A stretch of 64,000 nucleotides of DNA. It comes from Flammeovirga pectinis (GTDB lineage Bacteria; Bacteroidota; Bacteroidia; Cytophagales; Flammeovirgaceae). The notes below the pieces were generated by a model. It made no database searches. It was given only the letters and a program-made list of their open reading frames with translations, and was not told where the DNA came from. Shown here piece after piece: positions 16,694 to 26,047 of the stretch (position 1 is its first letter; every line of letters starts with the position of its first letter). The position numbers were made by a program, and so were the translations under genes. The stretch is taken from the NCBI RefSeq assembly GCF_003970675.1, contig NZ_CP034562.1, positions 3,100,001 through 3,164,000 on the forward strand. The letters run 5' to 3'.

Positions 16694-17233
16694 TTACACA
16701 ATCGCATCCTCTTGTTCGAACTCTGCTAGTAACGTACTAATTTCTTGACGTTCTTTAGAGAGTGCAATTCTACCTGAACGGCCAAACTGCAATAGACCAA
16801 AAGGTTTTAATGCTTCATATAATGCTTGAGTGTCTTCTTCATGACCAGTTTTTTCAATGACCATAAAATCAGCTTTTGCCGCTAATATTCTAGCATGACT
16901 CTTACGAACAATATTTTCTACTGCATCAGAGTCTGTTAAATTATCAACGCCTACTTTATATAAAGCTACTTCTTGATATATCATTTCCTTGTCTTCGTAA
17001 AGAAAGCAACGAACTACATCAATTTGTTTTTCTATTTGTAATGAAAGCTTTTGCGCTGCACCTACCGTTGCATTAAATACAATTGTAAAACGGTGAATGT
17101 GCTCTACTTCTGAAGCAGATGTAGTTAAGCTTTCAATGTTTAATTTTCTTCTTGAAAAGATAATAGAGATACGGTTTGTTAAACCTACTACGTTCTCTGT
17201 AAATATCGATAATGTAAATCTTTGCTTTTCCAT
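16694..17233 (-). CDS. ilvN: Acetolactate synthase small (regulatory) subunit
   Basis: 179 residues, the usual length. The N-terminal ACT domain starts at FTLSIFTENVVGLTNRISIIFSRR and binds valine for feedback inhibition; the C-terminal half is the second domain that activates the catalytic subunit. It ends 12 bases after ilvB, the gene for its partner, which implies cotranscription and stoichiometric expression. Bacteroidota genomes often label this subunit ilvN or ilvH. Confidence 0.93.
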   Translation of the reverse strand: MEKQRFTLSIFTENVVGLTNRISIIFSRRKLNIESLTTSASEVEHIHRFTIVFNATVGAAQKLSLQIEKQIDVVRCFLYEDKEMIYQEVALYKVGVDNLTDSDAVENIVRKSHARILAAKADFMVIEKTGHEEDTQALYEALKPFGLLQFGRSGRIALSKERQEISTLLAEFEQEDAIV

Positions 17234-17245
17234 AATCTTAATCTT

Positions 17246-18988
17246 TTATTTCAAGCGAACTTCTGATACTGAAGCTCCTGTTTGTATCATAGGGAATACA
17301 TTTGATTCCTGCTCTACAACAACTTCTAAGAAAGATGGACCATCTGAAGCTAACCATTCGTCCATTTTATCGCTTAACGACTCTCTCGTTTCTGCTTTAT
17401 CAGCTTTGATATAATATGACTCTGCTAATTTCACAAAATCTGGATTTACCATTTCTGTAAAAGAATAGCGTCTATCAAAGAATAATTCCTGCCATTGACG
17501 TACCATTCCTAAGAAGCTATTATTCAATACTAAAATCTTTACAGGGATTTTATATTGGAAAATAGTACCCAATTCTTGTACTGTCATTTGGTAACCTCCA
17601 TCTCCAGAAATAGAAACTACTGTTCTATCGGGTGCTCCAACCTTTGCTCCAATAGCTGCCGGTAATGCAAAACCCATAGTTCCTAAACCTCCTGAACTTA
17701 CAATACTATCAGTTTTTTTAAACTCATAATATCTTGAAGCTTCCATTTGATGTTGTCCAACATCAGTTACTACAACAGCTTCGCCTTTAGTTTTATCAGA
17801 TAACATTCTGATTACTTCAGACATTTTCACTTTTTCTGTAGATGAACCTAATGCGTAATCAAGAACTTCTTCTTTTTCTATTTTATCACAAGCATGGAAT
17901 TCTGCAACCCACTTTACATGTTCTCTCTTTTCTATTTTTGGTAGAATACGTTCAAGAGCCGTTTTAGCATCAGAAATGACAGCTACTTCAGTTTTTACAT
18001 TTTTATCAACCTCAGAAGGGTCAATCTCAAAATGTATTACTTTAGCCTGCTTAGCATAACGAGATAAATCTCCTGTAACACGATCATCAAAACGCATACC
18101 TATTGCTATCAAAACATCACATTCGTTTGTTTTGATATTAGCACCATAATTACCATGCATTCCCAAGTATCCAACATATAATGGATGGTCTACAGGAACT
18201 GCTGATAACCCTAAAAGGGTTGACGCCATTGGAATACCTGATTTTTCAGCGAATGCAATTAATTCTTCTTCTGCTTTAGAAAGCATCACACCATGTCCAA
18301 CAAGGATATAAGGCTTTTTTGCTTGATTGATTAATGCTGCTGCTGCATCTATAGATTCTTCTGTAGCTGTAGGAACTGGTCTATAGCTACGAATATTTTC
18401 ACAACGCTTATATTCAAAATCAAACTCTTCGAATTGAGCATCTTTTGTAATATCTATTAATACAGGACCTGGTCTACCACTTTTTGCAATAAAAAATGCT
18501 TTCGCTAATGCTTCTGGAATTTCTGAAGCTTTAGTTACTTGATAATTCCATTTTGTAACAGGAGTTGAAATACCTACTACATCAGTTTCCTGAAAAGCAT
18601 CAGTCCCTAATAAATGAGATGCTACTTGACCTGTAATTGCTACCATAGGTGTTGAATCTATCATAGCATCTGCCAAACCTGTAATTAAGTTTGTAGCTCC
18701 AGGACCTGAAGTTGCAATACAGACGCCCACTTTATGATTGACTCGAGCGTAACCTTGAGCCGCATGTGTTGCACCTTGCTCATGACGCACTAAGTAGTGC
18801 TTAATCTTGTCTTCATAATGGTAGAGTTTATCATAAAATGGCATGATAGCCCCACCTGGATAACCAAAAAGTGTATCTACTCCCTCTTCTAAGAATGCCA
18901 TAAGCACTGCTTCTGCTCCACTTACCCTTTTTGTCGTCTGGCCAACTACTTGTTCTTCATTGGACATCTCTTTTGTCGCTGTACTCAT
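17246..18988 (-). CDS. ilvB: Acetolactate synthase large (catalytic) subunit
   Basis: 580 residues, a three-domain thiamine-diphosphate enzyme. It condenses two pyruvates, or pyruvate and 2-oxobutanoate. Catalytic E70 lies in [15 protein letters not shown]; the TPP/Mg motif runs from [13 protein letters not shown] to LNN in the C-terminal domain; a central FAD-binding domain lies between (RFDDRVTG is a recognisable segment). It lies between ilvD (41 bases upstream) and ilvN (12 bases downstream). Confidence 0.96.
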   Translation of the reverse strand: MSTATKEMSNEEQVVGQTTKRVSGAEAVLMAFLEEGVDTLFGYPGGAIMPFYDKLYHYEDKIKHYLVRHEQGATHAAQGYARVNHKVGVCIATSGPGATNLITGLADAMIDSTPMVAITGQVASHLLGTDAFQETDVVGISTPVTKWNYQVTKASEIPEALAKAFFIAKSGRPGPVLIDITKDAQFEEFDFEYKRCENIRSYRPVPTATEESIDAAAALINQAKKPYILVGHGVMLSKAEEELIAFAEKSGIPMASTLLGLSAVPVDHPLYVGYLGMHGNYGANIKTNECDVLIAIGMRFDDRVTGDLSRYAKQAKVIHFEIDPSEVDKNVKTEVAVISDAKTALERILPKIEKREHVKWVAEFHACDKIEKEEVLDYALGSSTEKVKMSEVIRMLSDKTKGEAVVVTDVGQHQMEASRYYEFKKTDSIVSSGGLGTMGFALPAAIGAKVGAPDRTVVSISGDGGYQMTVQELGTIFQYKIPVKILVLNNSFLGMVRQWQELFFDRRYSFTEMVNPDFVKLAESYYIKADKAETRESLSDKMDEWLASDGPSFLEVVVEQESNVFPMIQTGASVSEVRLK

Positions 18989-19029
18989 ATTGAAACAATT
19001 TGTCGTACTAATTTTATAACAATGAACTA

Positions 19030-20712
19030 TTAAAATTCATCTGTTACACATCCCTCAGATGCTGAAGAAACTGTCTTTATATACTTATATAAAATACCTT
19101 TTTTGAATTTTGGTTCCGGAGCAACCCAATTTTTTCTTCTTTCGGCTAATTCTTCATCAGAAACACCTACAGAAATTTGGTTGGTAATTGCATCAATTGT
19201 AATAATATCACCATCATTTACTAATGCGATATTACCACCAACAGCTGCTTCTGGAGTAATATGCCCCACAACAAAACCGTGAGTACCTCCTGAGAAACGT
19301 CCATCTGTAATTAATGCGACTTCTTTACCTAAGCCGACACCCATAATTGCTGATGTTGGTTTAAGCATTTCTGGCATACCAGGACCTCCTTTAGGACCTT
19401 CGTAACGGATAACTACTACATCACCCTTACTTACTTCACCTGCCTGAATACCTGCTATTACTGCAAACTCATCATTATACACTTTTGCAGGACCAACAAA
19501 TTTCTCACCTTCTTTACCAGTAATCTTAGCTACAGAACCTTCCGTTGCCAAGTTTCCATAAAGAATTTGTAAGTGACCTGTTGATTTAATTGGATTATCT
19601 TGAGGGCGTAATAAATCTTGTTCGCCACCTAAAGGTTTAACATCTGCTAAGTTCTCAGCAATTGTTTTACCTGTAACGGTCATACAAGTTCCATCAATTA
19701 GGCCCCAATCTAATAATGTTCTCATTACTGCAGGAATACCTCCTACTGCAAAAACATCTTCCATTAAATATTTACCTGAAGGCTTAAGATCTGCTAAGAA
19801 TGGCACTTTATCAGAAACTCTTTGAATATCATCCAAAGTTAATTTGATATCTGCTGCTTTAGCGATAGCTAACATATGCAACGTTGCATTTGTAGAACCA
19901 CCTAATGCCATGATTACCGTTAAAGCATTGTCAAAAGATGCTTTTGTAAGTATATCTGATGGCTTAAGATCTAATTTTAATATATGATGCATTGAAGCAC
20001 CTAAATTTTTACATTCTGCTCTCTTCTCTGCACTAACTGCAGGGTTTGATGAAGAATAAGGTAAACTCATACCCATAGCTTCAATTGCTGAAGCCATTGT
20101 ATTAGCTGTATACATACCTCCACATGCTCCTGCACCTGGAATAGCATTTTTTATTACCCCTTTATAATCTTCGTCAGATATTGTTCCTGCAATTCTTTCA
20201 CCCAAGGCTTCAAATGCTGATACAATATTTAATTTTTTATTTTTAAAACATCCTGATGCAATAGTACCACCATACAACATAATTGTTGGACGGTTAATAC
20301 GACACATTGCCATCATTGCTCCAGGCATATTTTTATCACAACCAACAACAGTAATTAAGCCATCGTAAAATTGACCGTTTACTACAGTTTCAACAGAGTC
20401 TGCAATAATATCTCTTGATGGAAGTGAGTAACGCATACCTATTGTACCGTTTGTAATACCGTCACTTACACCAATAGTATTAAAAATCAAGCCTACTAAA
20501 CCCTCTTTCTGAACACCTACTTTAACAATAGCTGCTAGATCATTTAGATGCATGTTACAAGTATTTCCTTCATAACCAGTACTTGCAATACCAATTTGAG
20601 GTTTTTTCATATCATCATCTGTAAGACCAATACCATAAAGCATTGCTTGAGCAGCAGGCTGTGTATCGTCTTGAGTAATAGTACGGCTGTGTTTGTTTAA
20701 CTCCTCTGCCAT
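19030..20712 (-). CDS. ilvD: Dihydroxy-acid dehydratase
   Basis: 560 residues. It dehydrates dihydroxy acids to the 2-keto acids of valine and isoleucine. Three conserved cysteines that hold the Fe-S cluster are present: C52 (EGNTCNMH), C125 (GCDKNMPG) and C197 (GAGACGGM). The C-terminal [20 protein letters not shown] motif is intact. It sits 29 bases downstream of ilvE in the operon. Confidence 0.96.
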   Translation of the reverse strand: MAEELNKHSRTITQDDTQPAAQAMLYGIGLTDDDMKKPQIGIASTGYEGNTCNMHLNDLAAIVKVGVQKEGLVGLIFNTIGVSDGITNGTIGMRYSLPSRDIIADSVETVVNGQFYDGLITVVGCDKNMPGAMMAMCRINRPTIMLYGGTIASGCFKNKKLNIVSAFEALGERIAGTISDEDYKGVIKNAIPGAGACGGMYTANTMASAIEAMGMSLPYSSSNPAVSAEKRAECKNLGASMHHILKLDLKPSDILTKASFDNALTVIMALGGSTNATLHMLAIAKAADIKLTLDDIQRVSDKVPFLADLKPSGKYLMEDVFAVGGIPAVMRTLLDWGLIDGTCMTVTGKTIAENLADVKPLGGEQDLLRPQDNPIKSTGHLQILYGNLATEGSVAKITGKEGEKFVGPAKVYNDEFAVIAGIQAGEVSKGDVVVIRYEGPKGGPGMPEMLKPTSAIMGVGLGKEVALITDGRFSGGTHGFVVGHITPEAAVGGNIALVNDGDIITIDAITNQISVGVSDEELAERRKNWVAPEPKFKKGILYKYIKTVSSASEGCVTDEF

Positions 20713-20741
20713 TGTCTTATATTGTTTGTCTGTATAGTTTC

Positions 20742-21638
20742 TTAAATAATTGAGTAATTGTCATACTCACTTTGTGTTACAAATTGTCTGTACTTTTCAA
20801 ATACTTCACATCCAATGGTATCATCCCAATCTTTTTTCATTGCTCTACCATCAATGCTACTAATACCTGTAATCTGAGCTGCAGTACCTGTAAAGAAAGC
20901 TCCATCAATATCGTTAAGATCTTCTGGTTTGTATTGCCCTTCTACCACTTCAACTCCAAGACTTTTTGCAATACCAAATACTACTTCACGAGTAATACCT
21001 GGATAGATATGTCCTTTTTGAGAAGTATATAACTTACCACCTTTTTCAAAAAAGAAATTAGCACCAGTTCCTTCTGCAACATATCCTTCAACATCTAATA
21101 AGATTGCATCATCAAAACCTCTTTCTTTAGCTTCTGCAATAGAAACAATTGAATTAATATAGTGACCAGAAATTTTAGCTTCTACATTAAAAGAATATGG
21201 GCTAGGACGAGTATATGTTGAAATTGTTATATCTAATAAATCTTTACCCAAAAATTTATCCCATCTCCACGCTGCAATAAAAATATTGTTCGTTTTAGTA
21301 GGTGTTAGATCCATATTTGCACTTGCGTAAACCAATGGTCTAACGTATGCATCCTTGAATCCATTTTCTTCAAGTAATTGGTATGTTATTCCTACAAGCT
21401 CATCAACAGAATAATCTAGGTTCAAGTGCATTGTTTTTGCCGCTTCAACAAATCTAGTATAATGTTGTCTTGCTTTGAATATATGTGGACCTAAAGCAGT
21501 ATCATAAGCTCTTACCGCATCAAAAACTCCGTTACCGTAGTGTAAAGACTGCGAAAAAAGATCTGCTTTTGCCTCTTCAGCCTTGATAAATTCTCCGTTA
21601 TGGAAAATTACTGTATCCTTATCATAATATTTTAACAT
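20742..21638 (-). CDS. ilvE: Branched-chain amino-acid aminotransferase
   Basis: 298 residues, fold-type IV PLP enzyme. It performs the last step to valine, leucine and isoleucine. The PLP lysine is K155 in EAKISGHY; the YVRPLVYAS segment and the [11 protein letters not shown] motif are typical. The frame remains open to a TTG at 21668, but the ATG at 21638 fits the family N-terminus ([14 protein letters not shown]). First structural gene of the operon: the attenuator terminator ends 62 bases upstream and the Ile/Val/Leu leader peptide lies beyond it, so expression should rise on branched-chain aminoacyl-tRNA shortage. Confidence 0.95.
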   Translation of the reverse strand: MLKYYDKDTVIFHNGEFIKAEEAKADLFSQSLHYGNGVFDAVRAYDTALGPHIFKARQHYTRFVEAAKTMHLNLDYSVDELVGITYQLLEENGFKDAYVRPLVYASANMDLTPTKTNNIFIAAWRWDKFLGKDLLDITISTYTRPSPYSFNVEAKISGHYINSIVSIAEAKERGFDDAILLDVEGYVAEGTGANFFFEKGGKLYTSQKGHIYPGITREVVFGIAKSLGVEVVEGQYKPEDLNDIDGAFFTGTAAQITGISSIDGRAMKKDWDDTIGCEVFEKYRQFVTQSEYDNYSII

Positions 21639-21700
21639 ACCTGAAGAGTTTATAGATGTTTTAAACAATTAAATCAACTTTGAAACAAAAATGTTTTAAT

Positions 21701-21741
21701 AAAAAAACCACTGTCATAATTTTTATTCAATCTGACAATGG
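21701..21741 (-). terminator. Attenuator terminator of the ilv operon
   Basis: In transcript sense CCATTGTCA (21741-21733) pairs with TGACAGTGG (21716-21708) over 9 bp including one G-U, with a 16-base loop. Seven T follow (21707-21701). It stands between the leader peptide and ilvE on the same strand, where an ordinary terminator would silence the operon, so its formation must be conditional. Confidence 0.88.
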
Positions 21742-21789
21742 CCTGTATTTATTTCTTGTATTCACAAAATATATATCCCGACCATTATC
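21734..21789 (-). promoter_or_regulatory. Antiterminator of the ilv attenuator
   Basis: In transcript sense GATAATGGTC (21789-21780), which spans the leader stop codon, can pair over ten consecutive positions (two G-U) with GGCCATTGTC (21743-21734). The second segment contains most of the 5' arm of the terminator, so the two hairpins exclude each other. A ribosome at the leader stop would cover the first segment and let the terminator form. A ribosome stalled at the upstream Ile/Val/Leu codons would leave it free and allow readthrough. Confidence 0.82.
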
Positions 21790-21856
21790 TTTCCTTCAGC
21801 AGGACGACAATCGTTTTTCTAATAATTAGGACAATATTTTGCGTTTTATTCAACAT
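21785..21856 (-). CDS. ilv operon leader peptide, Ile/Val/Leu-rich (23 residues)
   Basis: ATG at 21856, TAA at 21787-21785, too short for ordinary gene finding. Eleven of 23 residues are branched-chain: I8 V9 L10 I11 I12, then I16 V17 V18 L19 L20, plus L2. The second block is written ATT GTC GTC CTG CTG and ends four codons before the stop. CTG and GTC are uncommon in this AT-rich genome, where TTA and GTA/GTT prevail, which should make translation sensitive to charged tRNA. Promoter spacing places the transcription start about a dozen bases before the ATG. The peptide itself presumably has no function; its translation senses amino-acid supply. Confidence 0.88.
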   Translation of the reverse strand: MLNKTQNIVLIIRKTIVVLLKER

Positions 21857-21875
21857 ATCTGATCATTGTTTACAT

Positions 21876-21908
21876 CAAATATAAAGATCTTCCGTTTTAA
21901 TTTGCAAA
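21876..21908 (-). promoter_or_regulatory. Promoter of the ilv operon
   Basis: On the minus strand a perfect -7 element TATATTTG (21883-21876) and a perfect -33 TTTG (21908-21905) are separated by 21 bases, inside the 17-23 range of the Bacteroidota primary sigma factor. Predicted start near 21869, then the leader ATG at 21856. The rest of the 447-base gap 21639-22085 is otherwise free of genes. Confidence 0.75.
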
Positions 21909-22085
21909 AAAATAAGAGTGAACCTCGTTTACTTTTTATAAATAATTACGAATCCTAACATAATATATCGTTTACAATGTCTATTTAAATACAAATAAGC
22001 ACCATTTTAACAGAATAATAAATATCATTCCTAAGCCAAAAAGTATTAACTATATTTGTATATATAATAAATAGATCAGAACTCA

Positions 22086-22727
22086 ATGATTCAAAGAGTA
22101 GGCAGTTTTGTAAGAAACAAGATGTTTCCAAGCTTAACTTGGAAAAAAGAAAAAGGTGAACATCCTAGTATATATCTTACTTTTGATGATGGTCCTATCC
22201 CAGAAATTACTCCATGGGTTTTAGACCTTTTGAAAGAGTACAATGCTAAAGCAACTTTCTTTTGTGTTGGTGATAATATCAAGAAATACCCTGATACATA
22301 TAATAAAGTTTTAGAAGAAGGCCACACAGTAGGTAACCATACTTTTAATCATCTTCAATATTGGAAAAATGGTTTATCGAAATACCTTAAAAATATTGAT
22401 GAGTGCGAAAAGTGGCTAAATTCTAATAATAAGTTTATTGAAAAGAAACCTCGAAAACTTTTTAGACCTCCACATGGGCAAATTGGCAAAAAACTTTTAC
22501 AAAAAGTCTTACCTGATTATGAGATTATCATGTGGCATGTTTTAACAAGAGATTACAATAAAAACTACAACGAAGAGACTTGTTTAAAAACAGCAATTAA
22601 GCTAACAGAAGACGGGTCAATCGTTGTTTTTCATGATAGTTTAAAAGCAGAAAAGAATTTAAAATACGTTTTACCTCGTTTTTTAGCATTTTTTTCGAAA
22701 AAAGGGTACAAATTTAAATCTCTTTAA
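22086..22727 (+). CDS. Polysaccharide deacetylase family protein (NodB domain)
   Basis: 213 residues, one NodB domain. Motifs in order: LTFDDGP (general base and metal Asp pair), GNHTFNH (the H-x-x-x-H metal ligands), RPPHGQIG, MWHVLTRDY and the closing IVVFHDS. The family removes N- or O-acetyl groups from glycans; the target here is unknown (peptidoglycan or surface polysaccharide). No clear signal peptide is visible, although the first 20 residues are basic. A perfect TATATTTG -7 element is at 22051-22058, without a convincing -33 box. It is divergent from the ilv operon and 81 bases before parA. Confidence 0.87.
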   Translation: MIQRVGSFVRNKMFPSLTWKKEKGEHPSIYLTFDDGPIPEITPWVLDLLKEYNAKATFFCVGDNIKKYPDTYNKVLEEGHTVGNHTFNHLQYWKNGLSKYLKNIDECEKWLNSNNKFIEKKPRKLFRPPHGQIGKKLLQKVLPDYEIIMWHVLTRDYNKNYNEETCLKTAIKLTEDGSIVVFHDSLKAEKNLKYVLPRFLAFFSKKGYKFKSL

Positions 22728-22808
22728 ATAAAGAAAATACATTTTTTAATAGTACATTATTAAAAAAACTATATTTGTGTTTACAAGAAATTTTAGAGAA
22801 GAGACACA

Positions 22809-23588
22809 ATGGGTAAGATAATCGCAGTAGCCAACCAAAAAGGCGGCGTTGGCAAGACCACAACTGCTGTAAACTTAGCAGCTAGTTTTGCTGCTATGGA
22901 GTATAATGCATTACTAGTTGATGCCGATCCTCAAGCAAATTCAACTTCTGGATTAAACCTTGATCCTAAAGAAGAACGAAAAAGCATTTATAACTGCATG
23001 GTGGAAGACATCAATGTAGAAGATATAATCGTAAATTCTGATTTTGATTATTTGGATATCATTCCTTCTCACATCGACTTAGTTGGTGCTGAAATTGAAA
23101 TGATTGATATTGAAGACAGAGAAATGCGAATGCTAAGGGCTTTAGAACAAATTAAAGATAAATACGATTTTGTAATTGTAGATTGTTCTCCATCTCTTGG
23201 TTTAATTACAGTAAATGCCTTAACAGCTGCAGATTCAGTTATTGTACCAGTACAATGTGAGTTTTATGCATTAGAAGGCTTAGATAAATTATTAAATACT
23301 GTAAAACTTATTCAATCACGATTAAATCCTAACTTATTAATAGAAGGGATTTTAATGACAATGTATGATACTCGTTTACGTTTATCAAACCAAGTGGTTG
23401 AAGAGGTTAAGAAACACCTTGGTGACTTAGTTTTTGATGTTATCATTCCAAGAAACATTAAATTAAGCGAAGCTCCAAGTTTTGGTGTACCTGTAATTGC
23501 TCATGATGCAGTGAGTAAAGGAGCTGTATGTTACCTAAATTTAGCACAAGAAATTTTGACTAAAAACAAAATGACTGCTAAAGTTTAA
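22809..23588 (+). CDS. parA: Chromosome-partitioning ATPase ParA (Soj)
   Basis: 259 residues, Walker-type partition ATPase. The deviant Walker A KGGVGKTTTAVN is at residues 10-21, the switch VDADPQAN follows near 38, and Walker B is VIVDCSPSLG. It drives segregation of replicated origins together with ParB. It lacks the N-terminal DNA-binding extension of plasmid ParA proteins, so it is the chromosomal type. A TATATTTG element lies at 22770-22777, consistent with a promoter 32 bases before the ATG. parB starts 53 bases downstream. Confidence 0.96.
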   Translation: MGKIIAVANQKGGVGKTTTAVNLAASFAAMEYNALLVDADPQANSTSGLNLDPKEERKSIYNCMVEDINVEDIIVNSDFDYLDIIPSHIDLVGAEIEMIDIEDREMRMLRALEQIKDKYDFVIVDCSPSLGLITVNALTAADSVIVPVQCEFYALEGLDKLLNTVKLIQSRLNPNLLIEGILMTMYDTRLRLSNQVVEEVKKHLGDLVFDVIIPRNIKLSEAPSFGVPVIAHDAVSKGAVCYLNLAQEILTKNKMTAKV

Positions 23589-23641
23589 AGTATACATCTC
23601 TATAAATACTATTAATTAACCTATTTGAGCGCGGCGAGATT

Positions 23642-24580
23642 ATGCCTGATAATTCAGAAAAGAAAACATTAAAAAGAAGGAATGCACTCGGTAAAGGTCT
23701 AGGAGCCTTACTTGGTGATCCTAAAAAAACAGAAACAGCTGCCACAACAGAACCTGCTGAAGCTGTTAGTGTAAATATTGTAGAAAAATTAGATGAGATT
23801 TCTATTGATCATATTGAAAGAAATCCTTTTCAACCTCGCCTCGAATTTAAAGATGAAGCATTAAAAGAACTTGCTGATTCTATTCGTGTTCAAGGTATCA
23901 TTCAACCCATCACTGTACGTCGATTAACAGAAAATCAATTCCAAATCATTTCTGGAGAAAGACGATGGAGAGCTTCTAAAATGGCAGGATTAGAAAAAAT
24001 ACCTGCTTACATTAGAGGAGCTAACGATGCTCAGATGCTAGAAATGGCATTAATTGAAAATATTCAAAGGGAAGATCTTAACCCTATAGAAGTTGCTATC
24101 TCCTACCAAAGGCTAATTGCTGAATGCGATTTAAAGCAAGAAGAACTAGGAGATAGAGTTGGTAAAAAAAGATCAACTGTTGCTAACTATTTACGCTTAC
24201 TTAAATTACCGCCAGAAATTCAGACAGGATTACGCAACGGAATGATAACAATGGGCCATGCTCGTGCCCTTGTAAATGTAAATAGTATTGAAGTACAATT
24301 GACACTTTTTGATACAATTGTAAAAGATGAATTATCGGTACGTAAAACCGAAAATTTAGTACGTGATATTATTCAAGGAAAGGACCCTTTAACGGCCAAG
24401 TCTAAAAATAAAAACGAACCTCTTGATTTCGAATTTAGTAGACTACAAAGAGATTTATCTTCGCATTTTGGAACTCAGATTAAAATTAAAAATTCTGATG
24501 AAGGAAAAGGAGAAATTAAAATCCCTTATCAATCTGTTGAAGACCTTAACCGTATTTTAGACATTCTAAAAACTCACTGA
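23642..24580 (+). CDS. parB: Chromosome-partitioning protein ParB
   Basis: 312 residues. An N-terminal GKGLGALLGD motif (interaction with ParA) is followed by the CTPase/ParB-N domain with RNPFQPR, GERRWRASKMAG and the ENIQREDLNPIEVA boxes. The helix-turn-helix that reads parS comes next (QEELGDRVGKKRSTVANYLRLLKLP), then a C-terminal dimerisation region. I found no parS-like palindrome within the window. Its stop TGA overlaps the ATG of the next gene (TGATG), implying translational coupling. Confidence 0.96.
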   Translation: MPDNSEKKTLKRRNALGKGLGALLGDPKKTETAATTEPAEAVSVNIVEKLDEISIDHIERNPFQPRLEFKDEALKELADSIRVQGIIQPITVRRLTENQFQIISGERRWRASKMAGLEKIPAYIRGANDAQMLEMALIENIQREDLNPIEVAISYQRLIAECDLKQEELGDRVGKKRSTVANYLRLLKLPPEIQTGLRNGMITMGHARALVNVNSIEVQLTLFDTIVKDELSVRKTENLVRDIIQGKDPLTAKSKNKNEPLDFEFSRLQRDLSSHFGTQIKIKNSDEGKGEIKIPYQSVEDLNRILDILKTH

Positions 24581-25290
24581 TGCTGCGTTTACGCAATCAT
24601 ATATTTTATCTATTCATTTTTGTTTTTTGCTTTTCTTTTTTCAATGGATTTTCTTCATTTGCTCAAACAGAGCCAATACCGGATACAACCGAAGATGAAG
24701 AAATTTCTGAAGCAGAAAGAAACCAAAGATCTATGGACTCGCTTACAACAATAAAAGCGATTCCAAACCATATTGATCAAAAAGAAAAAAAGCGGAAACA
24801 AAAAATACAATATGAGAACTTAACAGAACCTACTAAGGCTTCTTTTTATTCTATTGTAATACCTGGTTTAGGCCAGATTCATAACAATAAAGTATGGAAA
24901 GTGCCTATTCTTTATGGTGGGTTTGCAGTGTTTGGCTACTTTATCAAATTTAATCATTCTAATTATATACAAAGTAGTCATTGGTTAGCGTATAAGGCAG
25001 ATTCTGATCCTCTAAATGATAACTTAATTCCTGAGATTTATAGAAATTTAACCGTCGAAAATCTTAGAAACAGAAGCGATAACTTTAGACGTGATAGAGA
25101 CTTTATGATTATTGTTACTTGCATGTGGTATATGTTAGGAGCTTTAGATGCTGCAGTAGATCAACATTTAAAGTATTATGACATAAGTGATGACCTATCT
25201 TTTAAAGTTTCTCCCGCAGCAATTCCAGATCCCTTAACAGGTTTACCAGCTGTAGGTATGACACTCTCACTAAAATTAAACTCTAAATAA
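24580..25290 (+). CDS. DUF5683 membrane protein
   Basis: 236 residues. Signal peptide or N-terminal anchor (about 10-28, ending SFAQ), a charged linker, then the DUF5683 core with PGLGQIHNNKVWKVPILYGGF and hydrophobic segments. The family is of unknown function. Its position directly behind parB, with overlapping start and stop, is a conserved arrangement in many Bacteroidota as I recall it. It may link to the cell envelope, but there is no evidence for an enzymatic role. Confidence 0.85.
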   Translation: MLRLRNHIFYLFIFVFCFSFFNGFSSFAQTEPIPDTTEDEEISEAERNQRSMDSLTTIKAIPNHIDQKEKKRKQKIQYENLTEPTKASFYSIVIPGLGQIHNNKVWKVPILYGGFAVFGYFIKFNHSNYIQSSHWLAYKADSDPLNDNLIPEIYRNLTVENLRNRSDNFRRDRDFMIIVTCMWYMLGALDAAVDQHLKYYDISDDLSFKVSPAAIPDPLTGLPAVGMTLSLKLNSK

Positions 25291-25298
25291 TATAACAA

Positions 25299-26024
25299 AT
25301 GAATTTTTTATTAATTGGCTACGGTAAAATGGGTCAGACCATTGAAGGTATTTTAAAAGAAAGAGGACATAATGTTGTTGGAATTATTGACAAAGACAAC
25401 CGTTCTGATTTAGATACCATTAACCCGTCTACAGTTGATGTTGCAATTGAATTTACTCAACCAAGTTCTGCATACGATAATATCAAAACATGTTTAGATA
25501 AAGGTATTCGTATTGTTTCTGGAACTACTGGTTGGTTAGATAAAAAAGATATTATAGAGGCTTCTACTCAAGATAATAATACAGCATTCTTTTATGCTTC
25601 AAATTATAGTTTAGGTGTTAATATCTTTTTTGAATTAAATAAGAAATTAGCCAAAATGATGAGTGCATTTAATGCCGAATACAAATCATCTATGGTTGAA
25701 ATTCATCATACACAAAAATTAGATGCTCCTTCTGGAACTGCTATAACTTTAGCTGAAGGTGTTATCGAAAATTTTGAAGGTGTTGATAAGTGGACATTGC
25801 AAGGAGAAGATAAAGCTGTTGATAATGGTATTGAAATAGAAGCTGTTCGTGAACCAAATGTACCTGGTACTCATGAAATATCTTATACTTCTGAAATTGA
25901 CAGAATAGATATTAAACACACTGCTTTTACAAGAAAAGGTTTTGCTTTAGGAGCTGTACTTGCAGGTGAATGGTTACACAAAAAAGAAGGTATTTTTGGC
26001 ATGCAAGATATGCTATCTTTATAA
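25299..26024 (+). CDS. dapB: 4-hydroxy-tetrahydrodipicolinate reductase
   Basis: 241 residues. It reduces the product of DapA in the lysine/diaminopimelate pathway. The Rossmann motif GYGKMGQTIEGIL is at residues 7-19; the catalytic region HHTQKLDAPSGTA is near residue 135. The family usually has E(L/I)HH here, and EIHH is present. It starts 8 bases after the DUF5683 gene, so it probably belongs to the par transcript. Confidence 0.95.
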   Translation: MNFLLIGYGKMGQTIEGILKERGHNVVGIIDKDNRSDLDTINPSTVDVAIEFTQPSSAYDNIKTCLDKGIRIVSGTTGWLDKKDIIEASTQDNNTAFFYASNYSLGVNIFFELNKKLAKMMSAFNAEYKSSMVEIHHTQKLDAPSGTAITLAEGVIENFEGVDKWTLQGEDKAVDNGIEIEAVREPNVPGTHEISYTSEIDRIDIKHTAFTRKGFALGAVLAGEWLHKKEGIFGMQDMLSL

Positions 26025-26047
26025 GATAAAATTATATTGAAAGAATA

